Below are positions 1 through 8,227 of a DNA stretch of 64,000 nt, one piece after another; within the stretch, counting starts at the first letter, position 1, and each line of letters begins with the position of its first letter. The stretch comes from SZUA-584 sp964441275 (GTDB lineage: Bacteria; Bacillota; Clostridia; Christensenellales; SZUA-584). Made by a program: the position numbers and the translations under genes. The stretch is taken from the NCBI GenBank assembly GCA_964441275.1, contig CAYTUG010000004.1:37854-101853 (forward strand), in the 5' to 3' direction. The notes under the pieces are model-generated. The model searched no databases. It was not told where the DNA came from and was given only the letters and a program-made list of their open reading frames with translations.

Positions 1-209
1 CATTGAGTCCTGAGAAGGCCGTAGTCGGAGGCGGAGTTGCTGGAGCGTACGACCTTTTCTACTCTGAACTTTTTGAAACGGTATGCAAAATGACATACCG
101 CAGGGCGAGCAGGCATATTTCGATAGAAAAAACAGGACTCGGATACGACGCGGCACTTATAGGCGCGGCCACACTCGCTTTGAAAGATAGCGGCAGAGCG
201 CAATTATAG
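1..209 (+). CDS. ROK family protein, C-terminal fragment (start outside window)
   Basis: Only the last ~69 residues are in the window; the frame stays open to the left edge, so the start lies outside. The segment LGYDAALIGAATLAL near the end matches the C-terminal strand and helix of ROK proteins (sugar kinases and ROK repressors), which usually end with G-x-D-A-x-x-x-G-A-A-x-L-A. Whether it is a kinase or a DNA-binding ROK regulator cannot be told, because the N-terminal half is missing. Its position beside a xylose gene set suggests carbohydrate use, but it is on the opposite strand from xylB. Confidence 0.6.
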   Translation, partial: LSPEKAVVGGGVAGAYDLFYSELFETVCKMTYRRASRHISIEKTGLGYDAALIGAATLALKDSGRAQL

Positions 210-586
210 AAGATTATGTTTATTGCATTGTTTAAACAGGCTAATGAAAATCTGATATAAATCTGATATAAGGTGCGAAAATGGGTGTATCCCCGATTTT
301 GTGTAAACTCGAAAGAGCGTAAGAAAAAGCAGAATTTTTATTAGGCGGGTGAGCCGCACGACGGCTTACCCGTCTTGGCTGCATATTAGCGGAACCGGCA
401 GGGCATGTTAAGAGCGGCCGCTCGCCGGCCGAGCATATGCTTGACTGCTCTGCCGGCTTTGCAATTCGGGGATAGTACCGATAAAGCAATAAATTGAATA
501 TTATATTTATTCGATGCTATAATCCAGTCTTTCTTAAATTACGATAATTTTTGCCTTCGTTGTGTCCGGGCACCATTTTTTCAAGA
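210..586. other. Intergenic region with two strong palindromic hairpins (344-374 and 395-456)
   Basis: No convincing gene. The left part has a short direct repeat of AATCTGATATA (about 248-272). The centre is GC-rich and structured. Arms 346-356 and 362-372 form an 11-bp stem with one G-T pair. Arms 395-405 and 446-456 form another 11-bp stem with one G-T pair, enclosing a small hairpin at 420-434 and the palindrome GAGCGGCCGCTC (412-423). Neither hairpin is followed by a T-run on either strand, so they are not ordinary terminators. A REP-like palindromic element or a structured RNA are both possible. Confidence 0.45.
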
Positions 587-2095
587 CTATATATCATTAA
601 GTTTATCAAATCCCTGTTTAAAATTAGAATACATCGAATCATATAACTTAAACAGATTGTTGTATTCTGATACATTCTCTTTAGTTGACATGGTTAGCGT
701 TTCGACTTTCAAAACGCTAACGGCTTGTTGTATGTTTCCCCAAATACCGGCGGAGACCCCGGCAACTAAAGCTGCGCCAAAAGCGCCCCCATGTGCGGCG
801 CCATCCAATGTTTTAACCGGCAAACCGAATATATCTGCCTGAATTTTTCGCCACACTTTACTTTTACTCGCGCCCCCTGAGCTTATTATTTCTTTTGGTT
901 TAAGCTCCGGCGTTGTTTTTTTGATAAGCTCATATATCTGCCTCAGCCCGAATACAACACCCTCCATGACTGCTCTTACCATGTGTTTTCTGCTATGCAG
1001 TAGTGAAAGCCCAAAGAAAACGCCTCTTGCATTGGGGTCTGTATAAGGACATCTCTCACCGGTCAAATAAGGGAAAAATAAGAGTTTTTCAGAACCCGGA
1101 GGTGCGCTTTCAGCTTCTTTATTAATTAAATCATAAGTATTGCCGGATGGTTTATACACTGCGTCTCTGAACCATTCGAGTGAGCCTCCCGAGGACAGCT
1201 GACATCCGAACGCCTGCCATAACTCTTTATCGTTATTACAAAAATATTGTAAAGCCCCATTTTCGTTCTTGCCATAATTTTTTACCGCCATTGAAACTAT
1301 TCCCGAGGTTCCGATAATCAACCCGATAGTACCCTCATTCACTATGCCCATACCGCTCGTCTGGATAACTGCGTCTCCTCCTCCGCCGCAGACCGGCAAA
1401 CCTTGCGGCAGACCCGTAAGTTCGCTGGCTTCCTTTGTAATATAACCAGTTACCTCGTCTGATTCGTAAGCCTTCGGCAGTTCAATTTTGTCTAATCCAA
1501 TCTTTTCTACCAGCTCATATGCCCAATCGCGTTTACCAACATCAAATAAGCCCGTTCCCGATGCGTCCGAAACATCTGTCGCAACAACGCCCGTCAGCCT
1601 TAAACGAATATAATCCTTCGGTAAAAGAAATCTGCGGATTTTTTTATATATTTCAGGTTCGTTGTGCTTAATCCACAAAATTTTGCCGGCAGTAAAACCA
1701 GGGAGCATATTATTGTTTGTATATGCGAGCAGCCCGTCAATTCCCCCGGCCTTATTTATGATGTATTCACATTCCTTTTCAGTGCGTTGGTCGTTCCATA
1801 ATATTGCGCGCCTTAATACTCTGTTGCCCTCATCAAGAGCGACAAGCCCATGCATCTGCCCCGACAACCCGAGCGATACGATATCATCGCTTTTTATGCC
1901 ACTTTTCATTATTGTTTCCTGCAAACCCTTACATGCCGCTTCAAACCAATCCTGCGGCTCTTGTTCAGACCATGCTGCTTTTGGAGTGTACACTTTATAC
2001 GTTTTTGTCACCGAACTTAGCACTTTACCGTTTCCATCAATTATGATACATTTTGTACCCGTAGTTCCGATATCTATTCCCGCTAAGTATTTCAC
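587..2095 (-). CDS. xylB: Xylulokinase
   Basis: Phosphorylates D-xylulose to D-xylulose 5-phosphate with ATP, the second step of xylose entry into the pentose phosphate pathway. The 502-residue length is normal for the FGGY kinase family. The N-terminal phosphate-binding motif GIDIGTTGTKCIIID (residues 6-20), the substrate-side SGQMHG motif (about residue 78) and the glycine-rich GGGGDAVIQTSG segment (about residue 237) support the family. The start is GTG at 2095, preceded by a strong GAGGAGG. It lies 68 bp downstream of the ROK regulator on the same strand and near xylA, forming a xylose catabolic set. Xylulokinase is favoured over other FGGY sugar kinases because of the neighbouring xylA. 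Confidence 0.93.
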   Translation of the reverse strand: MKYLAGIDIGTTGTKCIIIDGNGKVLSSVTKTYKVYTPKAAWSEQEPQDWFEAACKGLQETIMKSGIKSDDIVSLGLSGQMHGLVALDEGNRVLRRAILWNDQRTEKECEYIINKAGGIDGLLAYTNNNMLPGFTAGKILWIKHNEPEIYKKIRRFLLPKDYIRLRLTGVVATDVSDASGTGLFDVGKRDWAYELVEKIGLDKIELPKAYESDEVTGYITKEASELTGLPQGLPVCGGGGDAVIQTSGMGIVNEGTIGLIIGTSGIVSMAVKNYGKNENGALQYFCNNDKELWQAFGCQLSSGGSLEWFRDAVYKPSGNTYDLINKEAESAPPGSEKLLFFPYLTGERCPYTDPNARGVFFGLSLLHSRKHMVRAVMEGVVFGLRQIYELIKKTTPELKPKEIISSGGASKSKVWRKIQADIFGLPVKTLDGAAHGGAFGAALVAGVSAGIWGNIQQAVSVLKVETLTMSTKENVSEYNNLFKLYDSMYSNFKQGFDKLNDI

Positions 2096-2163
2096 TTTTA
2101 CGTCCTCCTCATTAACATTCGTTTGTTGGGTAATATATTTAAGCTGTTTTTTAATTTACCCGT

Positions 2164-3411
2164 TTATGATCCAGTTCTTATATTATATTTAACCGACATA
2201 GTTTCGCTTTCGCCGAAAAAATACTTCTGAGGGATTATTGCAGCTCCCATTGTAGATGATTCTTCGCCTATAGATGATCTGACCACATCGACTTTTGTTT
2301 CTTTAATATTTAAGATCCTGTTTTCAACTATATCTTTAATATAGTCCAGTACCAAATCAGCATAGTGGTAAAAAGCCTTACCGAGCACAACCTTTTCGGG
2401 GTTTAAAGCATTTACCAACATAGCTATTGCATTTCCTAAGTATCTTGCTGAATCCAGCAACACATTTTTAGCCGCTTCGTCGCCTTCTCTTGCCGCTTGT
2501 ATTATTGTATTAATAGTTATTTCATCTATGTTTGGCACATTGTTTAATTTTGATAGGCTCCCTTGCCTTATAATCTTTTTCATTCTTTCAAGCATGTATG
2601 TAACGGAAGCGCAAGCATCAAGACATCCGTAGTTGCCGCAAACACACAGCGGACCATTCTCATCAACTTGCATATGCCCCACTTCGCCCGCTATCCCCTT
2701 CGCGCCTCTGTATAGGTAGCCGCCCGTAAATATCCCCGCGCCTATACCGGTCATTATGTTTATACAAATAAAATGTTTAAGACCGCGGCAACAGCCCAGC
2801 CAATGTTCGTAAATCGCTGATGCTTTTGCCTCATTTTCCACAAATATAGGCACTTTTGGGATGTGCGGAAGATATTTTGGCATTCCAACATCTTTCCACT
2901 TAAAAAAAGGAATCAGCAGCAGCTTACCTGTGTTGCCATCCACCATCCCGGGCACGGAAATTCCGATACCAAGTATCTTGCAAAACGGTATATTTAGGCT
3001 TGTAAGAAACTCATATACTTTCTCATTTAATATGTTGAGCGCCTTTTCAAACTCCCTTGGCATATCTATATGGATCATCGATTTGCCAACGATGTTGCCG
3101 GCTATATCCAAAAGAATAATATTTATGTAGTTTATATCTATATCTACGCCAACAGAATAATACCAATTTGGTCTCAACTCTAATAGCACAGGTCTTCTTC
3201 CGCCGCTTGACTTTCCAATACCGGTTTCAACAATATATCCTTTGCAAATAAGCTTTGATACAATAGTGCCTATAGCTGTCGGGGAAAGTTTAGTAATTTT
3301 CGATAACTCGGCTCTTGAAACGGACTTGTTTAATCTTATAAGATTGAGTATGGTTTTTTCGTTATATTTTTTTAAAAACTTGCTGTTAGTCGGTGCTTGC
3401 TTGTTCATCAT
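2164..3411 (-). CDS. ROK family transcriptional regulator, XylR-like
   Basis: Predicted sugar-responsive repressor of the xyl genes. An N-terminal winged helix-turn-helix (about residues 15-65, containing VSRAELSKITKLSPTAIG) is joined to a ROK sugar-binding domain. The ROK zinc motif reads CVCGNYGCLDACAS. The usual Glu after GCL is Asp here. The start is placed at 3411 (or the next ATG at 3408) because an AAGGGG lies just upstream and ROK regulators normally begin only ~15 residues before the HTH. A longer reading from GTG at 3459 lacks a good ribosome site. It sits between xylA and xylB, which argues for a XylR role. The inducer is inferred, not shown. Confidence 0.85.
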   Translation of the reverse strand: MMNKQAPTNSKFLKKYNEKTILNLIRLNKSVSRAELSKITKLSPTAIGTIVSKLICKGYIVETGIGKSSGGRRPVLLELRPNWYYSVGVDIDINYINIILLDIAGNIVGKSMIHIDMPREFEKALNILNEKVYEFLTSLNIPFCKILGIGISVPGMVDGNTGKLLLIPFFKWKDVGMPKYLPHIPKVPIFVENEAKASAIYEHWLGCCRGLKHFICINIMTGIGAGIFTGGYLYRGAKGIAGEVGHMQVDENGPLCVCGNYGCLDACASVTYMLERMKKIIRQGSLSKLNNVPNIDEITINTIIQAAREGDEAAKNVLLDSARYLGNAIAMLVNALNPEKVVLGKAFYHYADLVLDYIKDIVENRILNIKETKVDVVRSSIGEESSTMGAAIIPQKYFFGESETMSVKYNIRTGS

Positions 3412-3667
3412 ACCCCTTAAATCTGTAGTTTCCAATATAAGGTTAGGACTTGTCATCACAAACGCGGCCTGCTTGTATTGCTCTTATACTCTAACAAGAA
3501 GAATACTATAACAAAGTTAGTAATATTAACAGCCTCATATAATAGTAATCATAACGTCTAAAGTCTGTCTTTCTTCAATTTAAAGCAAAATTTAAACTAC
3601 AGGCTATAAATTATTTTAACTTGATTATAACATGGCGGAGCGGGCCTTGCGCGTTAATGTGGAACCT

Positions 3668-4987
3668 TCATTCTCCAAACATATATTCATTCAATATTGT
3701 TTCAAGGTATTCTTGCCTTCCAGAAGCGTTCTCAATTGGACCTGCGTTATACGCGTATTCTGCAAGCGATTTTAAGTTTGCATTTCCGGTAACTATATCC
3801 TTGCCTATGCCTTCGTTATAACCGAAATACCTTTTCTGTATAAACTTTTCAAATATCCCGTCATCCAAAAGCTTTTGTGCCACTTTCAGACCCTTTGCAT
3901 ATGTATCCATTCCGGCCGCATGTCCATAGAAAAGATCTTCCGGATGATGTGATCCGCGCCTTACCTTAGAATCAAAGTTCAGCCCGCCGGTTGTCAAACC
4001 ACCCATCTTTAGCACTTCATACATACAAAGTGTGGCGCTATAAAGATCTGTCGGGAATTGATCAGTATCCCATCCAATAAGCATATCTCCCTGATTAGCG
4101 TCTATTGAGCCGAGCATACCGTGTATTCTTGCTACCCTAAGATCGTGCTGAAATGTATGTCCCGCAAGCGTTGCATGGTTGGCTTCAATATTAAATTTGA
4201 AATGTTTATCAAGATTGTATGTTTTAAGAAACGCAATTCCCGAAGCAACATCAAAATCATACTGATGCTTTGTCGGCTCTTTCGGTTTGGGCTCAATTAG
4301 AAATTGCCCATCAAAACCAATCTCTTTTGCATAGTCTATAGCCATATGCATAAATCTGGCCATGTTGTCCAGTTCTAACTTCATGTCGGTGTTTAGCAGC
4401 GTTTCATAGCCTTCGCGCCCTCCCCAAAATACATAATTCTCTCCGCCGAGCTCTTTCGTTATCTCCAACGCTTTTTTAACCTGTGCAGCTGCATAGGCGA
4501 AAACTTTTGGATTACAACTTGTTGCCGCCCCGTGTACAAATCGCGGGTGAGAGAACATGTTAGACGTCCCCCATAAAAGTTTAATACCAGTTTCCTTCAT
4601 CATTTTTTTTATGATAGGTACAACTTGATCGAGGTTTTGATTCTTTTCTGTTAAAGAGTCCGCTTCAGGAGCAATATCCGCATCGTGAAAAGCAAAGTAT
4701 TCTATGCTAAGTTTACTCATTAATTCAAATCCTGCATAGACTTTTTCTTTTGCCAGTTCCATAGGGCTTGAAGCTGAATACCACGGGCGTAAAGCTGTGC
4801 CTCTACCAAACATATCGGTGCCGTCATAGCACAGCGTATGCCAATAAGCCATTGAAAATCTTAGCTGATCTTTCATCTTCTTGCCGCCTACTATCCCGTC
4901 CGGTATGTAGTGCCTGAAAAATAATCCTTCTCTTTTTCTGTCCTCCGTGTATTCAACTTTTTTTACATCTGGGAAATATTGTTTCAT
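3668..4987 (-). CDS. xylA: Xylose isomerase
   Basis: Interconverts D-xylose and D-xylulose in the cytoplasm using two divalent metals. The 439-residue length is that of the long (class II) isomerases of Clostridia and Bacteroidetes. Visible family segments include FAFHDADIAPE (about residues 97-107, active-site His and Asp), VFWGGREGYETL (about 186), the metal ligands in LIEPKPKEPTKHQYD and FNIEANHATLAGH, and GSIDANQGD near residue 292. ATG start at 4987 with AGGTG nearby. Upstream are more than 700 bp without another gene, so it probably has its own promoter; the downstream ROK regulator and xylB follow on the same strand. Confidence 0.97.
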   Translation of the reverse strand: MKQYFPDVKKVEYTEDRKREGLFFRHYIPDGIVGGKKMKDQLRFSMAYWHTLCYDGTDMFGRGTALRPWYSASSPMELAKEKVYAGFELMSKLSIEYFAFHDADIAPEADSLTEKNQNLDQVVPIIKKMMKETGIKLLWGTSNMFSHPRFVHGAATSCNPKVFAYAAAQVKKALEITKELGGENYVFWGGREGYETLLNTDMKLELDNMARFMHMAIDYAKEIGFDGQFLIEPKPKEPTKHQYDFDVASGIAFLKTYNLDKHFKFNIEANHATLAGHTFQHDLRVARIHGMLGSIDANQGDMLIGWDTDQFPTDLYSATLCMYEVLKMGGLTTGGLNFDSKVRRGSHHPEDLFYGHAAGMDTYAKGLKVAQKLLDDGIFEKFIQKRYFGYNEGIGKDIVTGNANLKSLAEYAYNAGPIENASGRQEYLETILNEYMFGE

Positions 4988-5374
4988 AATCTACACCTCA
5001 TATTTTTATTTTTGCTACAGCTACGTATATTAAAAAGTACACAACTTGATTGCCTTTTTACGCGCCGTTAAAGATTACAGAAACTTCAGATATGCTGTCT
5101 ATTGTGCTATCCTCCCATTCAACGAAAAAAGATTCGCTATAACCTAACACGAACAACCAGCTTAGAATCGACCCCAATATCCCTTAAAGGTTTTATACGA
5201 AGAAAAAAATCAATCGTTTTTTTAGTACAACCTTAATCAGTCGCCGCTCTCTTCCCGGGTTTTCTTTTTCAATCAGAATTCGCATTTTCTCAATTCCAGA
5301 TAATTATATTCATACATCTTTATAATATCATTTTATTATGTATGCCGATAATTAACAATATTTCTCAATTCATT

Positions 5375-5409
5375 TAGTTTAAAGTATCATTTTGTTTTTA
5401 CTTTGTCAA
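5375..5409 (-). promoter_or_regulatory. Candidate xylA promoter with near-palindromic operator
   Basis: On the minus strand TTGACA (5404-5409) is followed after 17 bp by TACTTT (5381-5386), a weak -10. The -10 is overlapped by TAGTTTAAAGTA (5375-5386, plus-strand reading), a 12-bp sequence that is palindromic except at one symmetric base pair, compatible with a ROK/XylR-type operator. It lies ~390 bp from the xylA start, so this is tentative. Confidence 0.3.
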
Positions 5410-5430
5410 GTATGTTTATTGTCTTTTTTC

Positions 5431-5464
5431 ACGTTGCTGCAGAACCGCAATACGTGTTGGACAA
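5431..5464. repeat. Imperfect direct repeat, copy 1 (IS-end-like)
   Basis: Begins ACGTTG and ends with CAATACGTGTTGGACAA. It matches 5861-5895 over its whole length apart from one indel and several substitutions. Copy 2 borders a decayed transposase, so this copy is probably the orphan end of a related insertion element. Confidence 0.45.
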
Positions 5465-5660
5465 GTGCTATTATTTAATCTGATATTAAACCGGCAAAAA
5501 TTATAGCTTGAACGCATGTGAAAGCCGGCAGCTCTACACGCTGGATGGTAACATAGATTTACAGCCCTTGTGCAAACCATCCGTTTGACGGGCGGTACAT
5601 GATTTTTTTTTGATGCGCTGAACAAATGACGTTGCCAACCCGTTGTTAACAAGTTTCAAA

Positions 5661-5708
5661 TGTAAATAAAAAGAAAAACCCCGATAAGCCAGTGTTCATC
5701 GGGGTTTT
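5661..5708 (-). terminator. Intrinsic terminator of tRNA-Arg
   Basis: Arms 5675-5685 (AAAACCCCGAT) and 5698-5708 (ATCGGGGTTTT) form an 11-bp stem with a 12-nt loop. Read on the minus strand it is followed by TTTTTCTTTTTATTT, a good U-tract, just downstream of the tRNA 3' end. Confidence 0.85.
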
Positions 5709-5710
5709 GG

Positions 5711-5787
5711 TGGCGTGCCCGGGGGGATTCGAACCCACGACCTTTTGATTCGTAGTCAAACACTCTATCCAGCTGAGCTACGGGCAC
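5711..5787 (-). tRNA. tRNA-Arg(ACG)
   Basis: The minus strand folds as a complete cloverleaf: acceptor GTGCCCG pairs with CGGGCAC, D-arm GCTC/GAGT, anticodon stem TTTGA/TCAAA with loop CTACGAA giving anticodon ACG, and T-arm GTGGG-TTCGAAT-CCCCC (G-C and one G-C/C pairing set). The discriminator is G and the CCA end is encoded (5711-5713). Length is 77 nt. A promoter and terminator flank it, so it is a single-gene transcription unit. Confidence 0.97.
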
Positions 5788-5809
5788 AAACAGTTTTTTA
5801 CGCCACATC

Positions 5810-5838
5810 ATTCTAATATAACAATCAATCCTTGTCAA
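5810..5838 (-). promoter_or_regulatory. Promoter of tRNA-Arg
   Basis: Minus strand TTGACA (5833-5838), 17-bp spacer, TAGAAT (5810-5815). Transcription would begin about 15 nt before the tRNA 5' end at 5787. Hexamers and spacing fit a housekeeping sigma-A promoter well. Confidence 0.8.
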
Positions 5839-5860
5839 TAACGCTTTATTGCTCGGTTCT

Positions 5861-5895
5861 ACGTTGTTTGTAGGACTACAATACATATTGGACAA
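5861..5895. repeat. Imperfect direct repeat, copy 2 (probable left end of an insertion sequence)
   Basis: Shares ACGTTG...CAATACATATTGGACAA with copy 1 at 5431-5464. It lies 90 bp upstream of the transposase remnant start, where an IS left end is expected. No matching inverted copy is visible on the far side of the remnant, so the right end has been lost. Confidence 0.45.
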
Positions 5896-5984
5896 AAGAA
5901 CCTTGAAAATAAAGATGCAGGAGCTGACTCGGGTGGTATTGTTGAGTTGAAAAACAAAAACATACCGAAAGGAGCCATTCCTGC

Positions 5985-6422
5985 ATGAATAACATAACAC
6001 AAGACATGAAGTATCGGCAATCCCTTGTTTCATTTGCTTTAAAGCATGGTGTTTCTCGTGCCAGCCGCAAATACAACAAATCACGTTCTTACATATATTT
6101 CTGGTTGTCAAGGTACGATGGAACTATCGGCTCATTAGCTTGCATGTCTAGACGGCCTAAATATCACCCCACCCAGCATACTGAAGAAGAAATTAACCTT
6201 CTGCGCCGAATGCGGCGCAGAAACCCTGACCTTGGACTATGTGAGCTATGGTGCAGAATGCGGGGACGAGGATACACGCGTACCATTGTGAGTATGTACC
6301 GTGTGCTCAAACGGCTTGACCAGACTCCCGTTCCTAAACCCAAATACGTACCAAAGCCCCAGATGCTTTATCCCGGACAACGCGTCCAAATAGACATACG
6401 TGTCCTCGGCGCTAATGTATAA
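5985..6422 (+). pseudogene. Truncated IS transposase (helix-turn-helix plus start of integrase core)
   Basis: The 145-residue product has an N-terminal HTH (about residues 10-45, containing FALKHGVSRASRKYNKSRSY), a second small helical region (HTEEEINLLRRMRRRNPDLG) and GQRVQIDI, which in IS481/IS3-type transposases is the first Asp strand of the DDE core. It ends at an in-frame stop right after this strand. The following ~60 bp still resembles decayed core sequence (GEKQQLHKN in the same frame). The second Asp and the Glu of the DDE triad are missing, so it cannot transpose by itself. A GGAG sits before the start. It is a relic inserted beside a tRNA gene. Confidence 0.8.
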
Positions 6423-6508
6423 GGCGAAAAACAACAGCTGCACAAAAATCGGTTGTATTTCACGTGTGTTTATTCTGGAAACATCTTGTATAATAAGTGC
6501 TATTTTAC

Positions 6509-6537
6509 TTGTAACTCGTTTTTTTCTGTGATATTAT
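6509..6537 (+). promoter_or_regulatory. Promoter of the surface protein-sortase unit
   Basis: TTGTAA (6509-6514), 17-bp spacer, TATTAT (6532-6537), about 120 bp before the surface protein start. No competing gene lies between. Plausible sigma-A promoter. Confidence 0.55.
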
Positions 6538-6659
6538 TTAAGCAACGCAAAAATGTATGACACACTGACAAACGGCTATTTCCCATTACATAAAGTAAGC
6601 TGTAAATTGCAGATGCTTAAATTATAACAAAATGATTAAAGTATTGTGGGGATACGTAT

Positions 6660-8171
6660 ATGAAAAGAACGATTCGAAATTTTTTATCGCTGGTTTTGTC
6701 GTCATTGTTGGTTTTGTCGATATTGACATCGCGGTTGGCATTGGCCGGGGACGCGCCGCAGTTTACTGCGGAGATAACGGGTCTGAATAGAATAGAGCTG
6801 ACGTTTGATACGGAGATGATAGATCCTTTCGGGTTGGGAAACGCCGGATTTTCATCTACGAGAAACGGTTCTGCTAATCAAGTCAATTCGGTAAGCTTAG
6901 TCGTTGGTCATCCGAATATGTACTATTTGTATTTACATACCGGCATTCAACCGGGCGATACCGTAACTTTATCTTATACTCCGGATCCATATAATCCAAT
7001 ACGTTCGCTCGACGGCGATTTGCTTGAAGGCTTTGACGATTTAGCCTTAGTAAATAACTTGCAATTATCCGCACCAACAATATTCATGATTACAACTCAA
7101 GACGAAAATAACAGCGCAAACAATGACGGCACGTATTTAAGCGTTTCTTTTTCGCTGCGGATGGCCGACCCGCCAGCGGCGCCCGATGGTTTTAGCGTAA
7201 CCGCGGACGGCGTTGGTATTGATGTAACGCAGATCTACAGAAAGCCGTATTTTAACAGCTCATATGTGCTGCGGCTGAGCAGCCCAATAGAATATGGTCA
7301 GGTCGTTAGGCTATCATACACCCCGGGAACGGTCGAATCATACTATGGCGTTGCCATGGAGGCGGATTCCGATCATTATGTTAACAACCAAGTGCCAATG
7401 CCTAAATCTGCAGATCTTGTAAATATTGAGCTGAGCGGAAACCCGGAGAATTTTAGTTTTGCCGGCAATGTCTATACGTACGATAATGTAATTGTGGCAA
7501 GCGGCGTGGGGGGCATAACGGTTACGCCCACGGGTGCGGGAACAATAACTGTAAACGGAACGCAGGTTACAAGCGGCACTGAGTCGGGCGCAATCGCTCT
7601 GACCCAGGGCGTACCGGAAGTTATTGTGGTAAGCGCAACGGAGGATAACAAAAGCCCAAAAACATATACTATAACCGTTTGCAGGGCGCAAGATGAAGAG
7701 ACAACGCCGTCGGCGCCGCAGAACTTTACGGCCGTTGCGGGCGATGCCGTTGTGACATTAAGTTGGGATCCCCCTTTAGATGACGGGGGCACGCCTGTTA
7801 CGGGTTATGAAGTTTCAAAAGATGCGGGGCAGAGCTGGCTGGATGCTGACAGTGACAATACGCATACATTTTCCGGACTTACAAACGATACAACGTACAC
7901 ATTTATGGTGCGCGCTGTAAACGGCGTAGGCGCAGGAGAGACGGCGAGCAATAGCGCGACCCCGCAAGCTGATGACGATACTTCCGACGACGATACTTCC
8001 GACGACGATACTTCCGACGATGACACTTCAGACGATGACACTTCCGACGACGATATCCCAAAGATGGGCACCGGCAGTAGTTCTTGGATTTGGTGGACGC
8101 TGTGCGCGGCATCGGTTTTCGGAATCGTGTTTTTGATTGCACCAAGAAAAAAGAAAATCTTGAAAAAGTAG
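6660..8171 (+). CDS. Cell-surface protein with SwmB-like, cadherin-like and fibronectin type III domains and a sortase-type tail
   Basis: A 503-residue secreted wall protein. Residues 1-29 form a signal peptide ending near SRLALAG. Two similar beta-sandwich segments follow (about 32-135 and 138-245, each with the GxxVxLSYTP type ending of SwmB-like repeats), then a cadherin-like sandwich (about 250-343), a fibronectin type III domain (about 350-435) and five DDDTS repeats (438-462). The C-terminus is a sorting signal: IPKMG (variant of LPxTG), a hydrophobic stretch (WIWWTLCAASVFGIVFLIA) and a basic tail. The adjacent sortase gene 56 bp downstream is the likely anchoring enzyme. Ligand and biological role are unknown. 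Confidence 0.85.
   Translation: MKRTIRNFLSLVLSSLLVLSILTSRLALAGDAPQFTAEITGLNRIELTFDTEMIDPFGLGNAGFSSTRNGSANQVNSVSLVVGHPNMYYLYLHTGIQPGDTVTLSYTPDPYNPIRSLDGDLLEGFDDLALVNNLQLSAPTIFMITTQDENNSANNDGTYLSVSFSLRMADPPAAPDGFSVTADGVGIDVTQIYRKPYFNSSYVLRLSSPIEYGQVVRLSYTPGTVESYYGVAMEADSDHYVNNQVPMPKSADLVNIELSGNPENFSFAGNVYTYDNVIVASGVGGITVTPTGAGTITVNGTQVTSGTESGAIALTQGVPEVIVVSATEDNKSPKTYTITVCRAQDEETTPSAPQNFTAVAGDAVVTLSWDPPLDDGGTPVTGYEVSKDAGQSWLDADSDNTHTFSGLTNDTTYTFMVRAVNGVGAGETASNSATPQADDDTSDDDTSDDDTSDDDTSDDDTSDDDIPKMGTGSSSWIWWTLCAASVFGIVFLIAPRKKKILKK
7971..8054 (+). repeat. 15-bp tandem repeat encoding DDDTS
   Basis: Five 15-bp units (7971-8045) plus a partial sixth encode Asp-Asp-Asp-Thr-Ser repeats just before the sortase motif. 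Units differ only at a few third positions. The acidic spacer probably spans the cell wall, and the repeat number may vary between strains through slippage. Confidence 0.9.
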
Positions 8172-8227
8172 CTTTTAATAAAGTAAACGTTATTTAAGGT
8201 TGGTTTTTGTGCGGAGAGGGATTATTT

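Larger units (their letters stand above)
4988..5710. other. Long intergenic region upstream of xylA; A+T-rich leader and an IS-end-like remnant
   Basis: No convincing gene. The xylA-proximal 400 bp is A+T-rich and presumably carries its promoter and leader (a candidate is listed at 5375-5409). Around 5431-5464 there is a 34-bp sequence that recurs, imperfectly, 430 bp downstream at the edge of a transposase remnant, so this part is probably old mobile-element debris. The 5661-5708 end is the terminator of the tRNA gene. A 78-codon open frame on the minus strand here has no recognisable content. Confidence 0.5.

Noticed and set aside
241..489. 82-codon open frame on the minus strand across the hairpin region
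   Set aside because: Composition reflects the GC-rich palindromes, and no start signal is present.
5416..5652. 78-codon open frame on the minus strand upstream of the tRNA terminator
   Set aside because: No ribosome site, no recognisable content, and it overlaps the IS-end-like repeat; most likely chance.
5711..5787. tRNA-Arg as an attachment site of an integrated element
   Set aside because: No second copy of the tRNA 3' end is present in the window and no integrase gene adjoins it.
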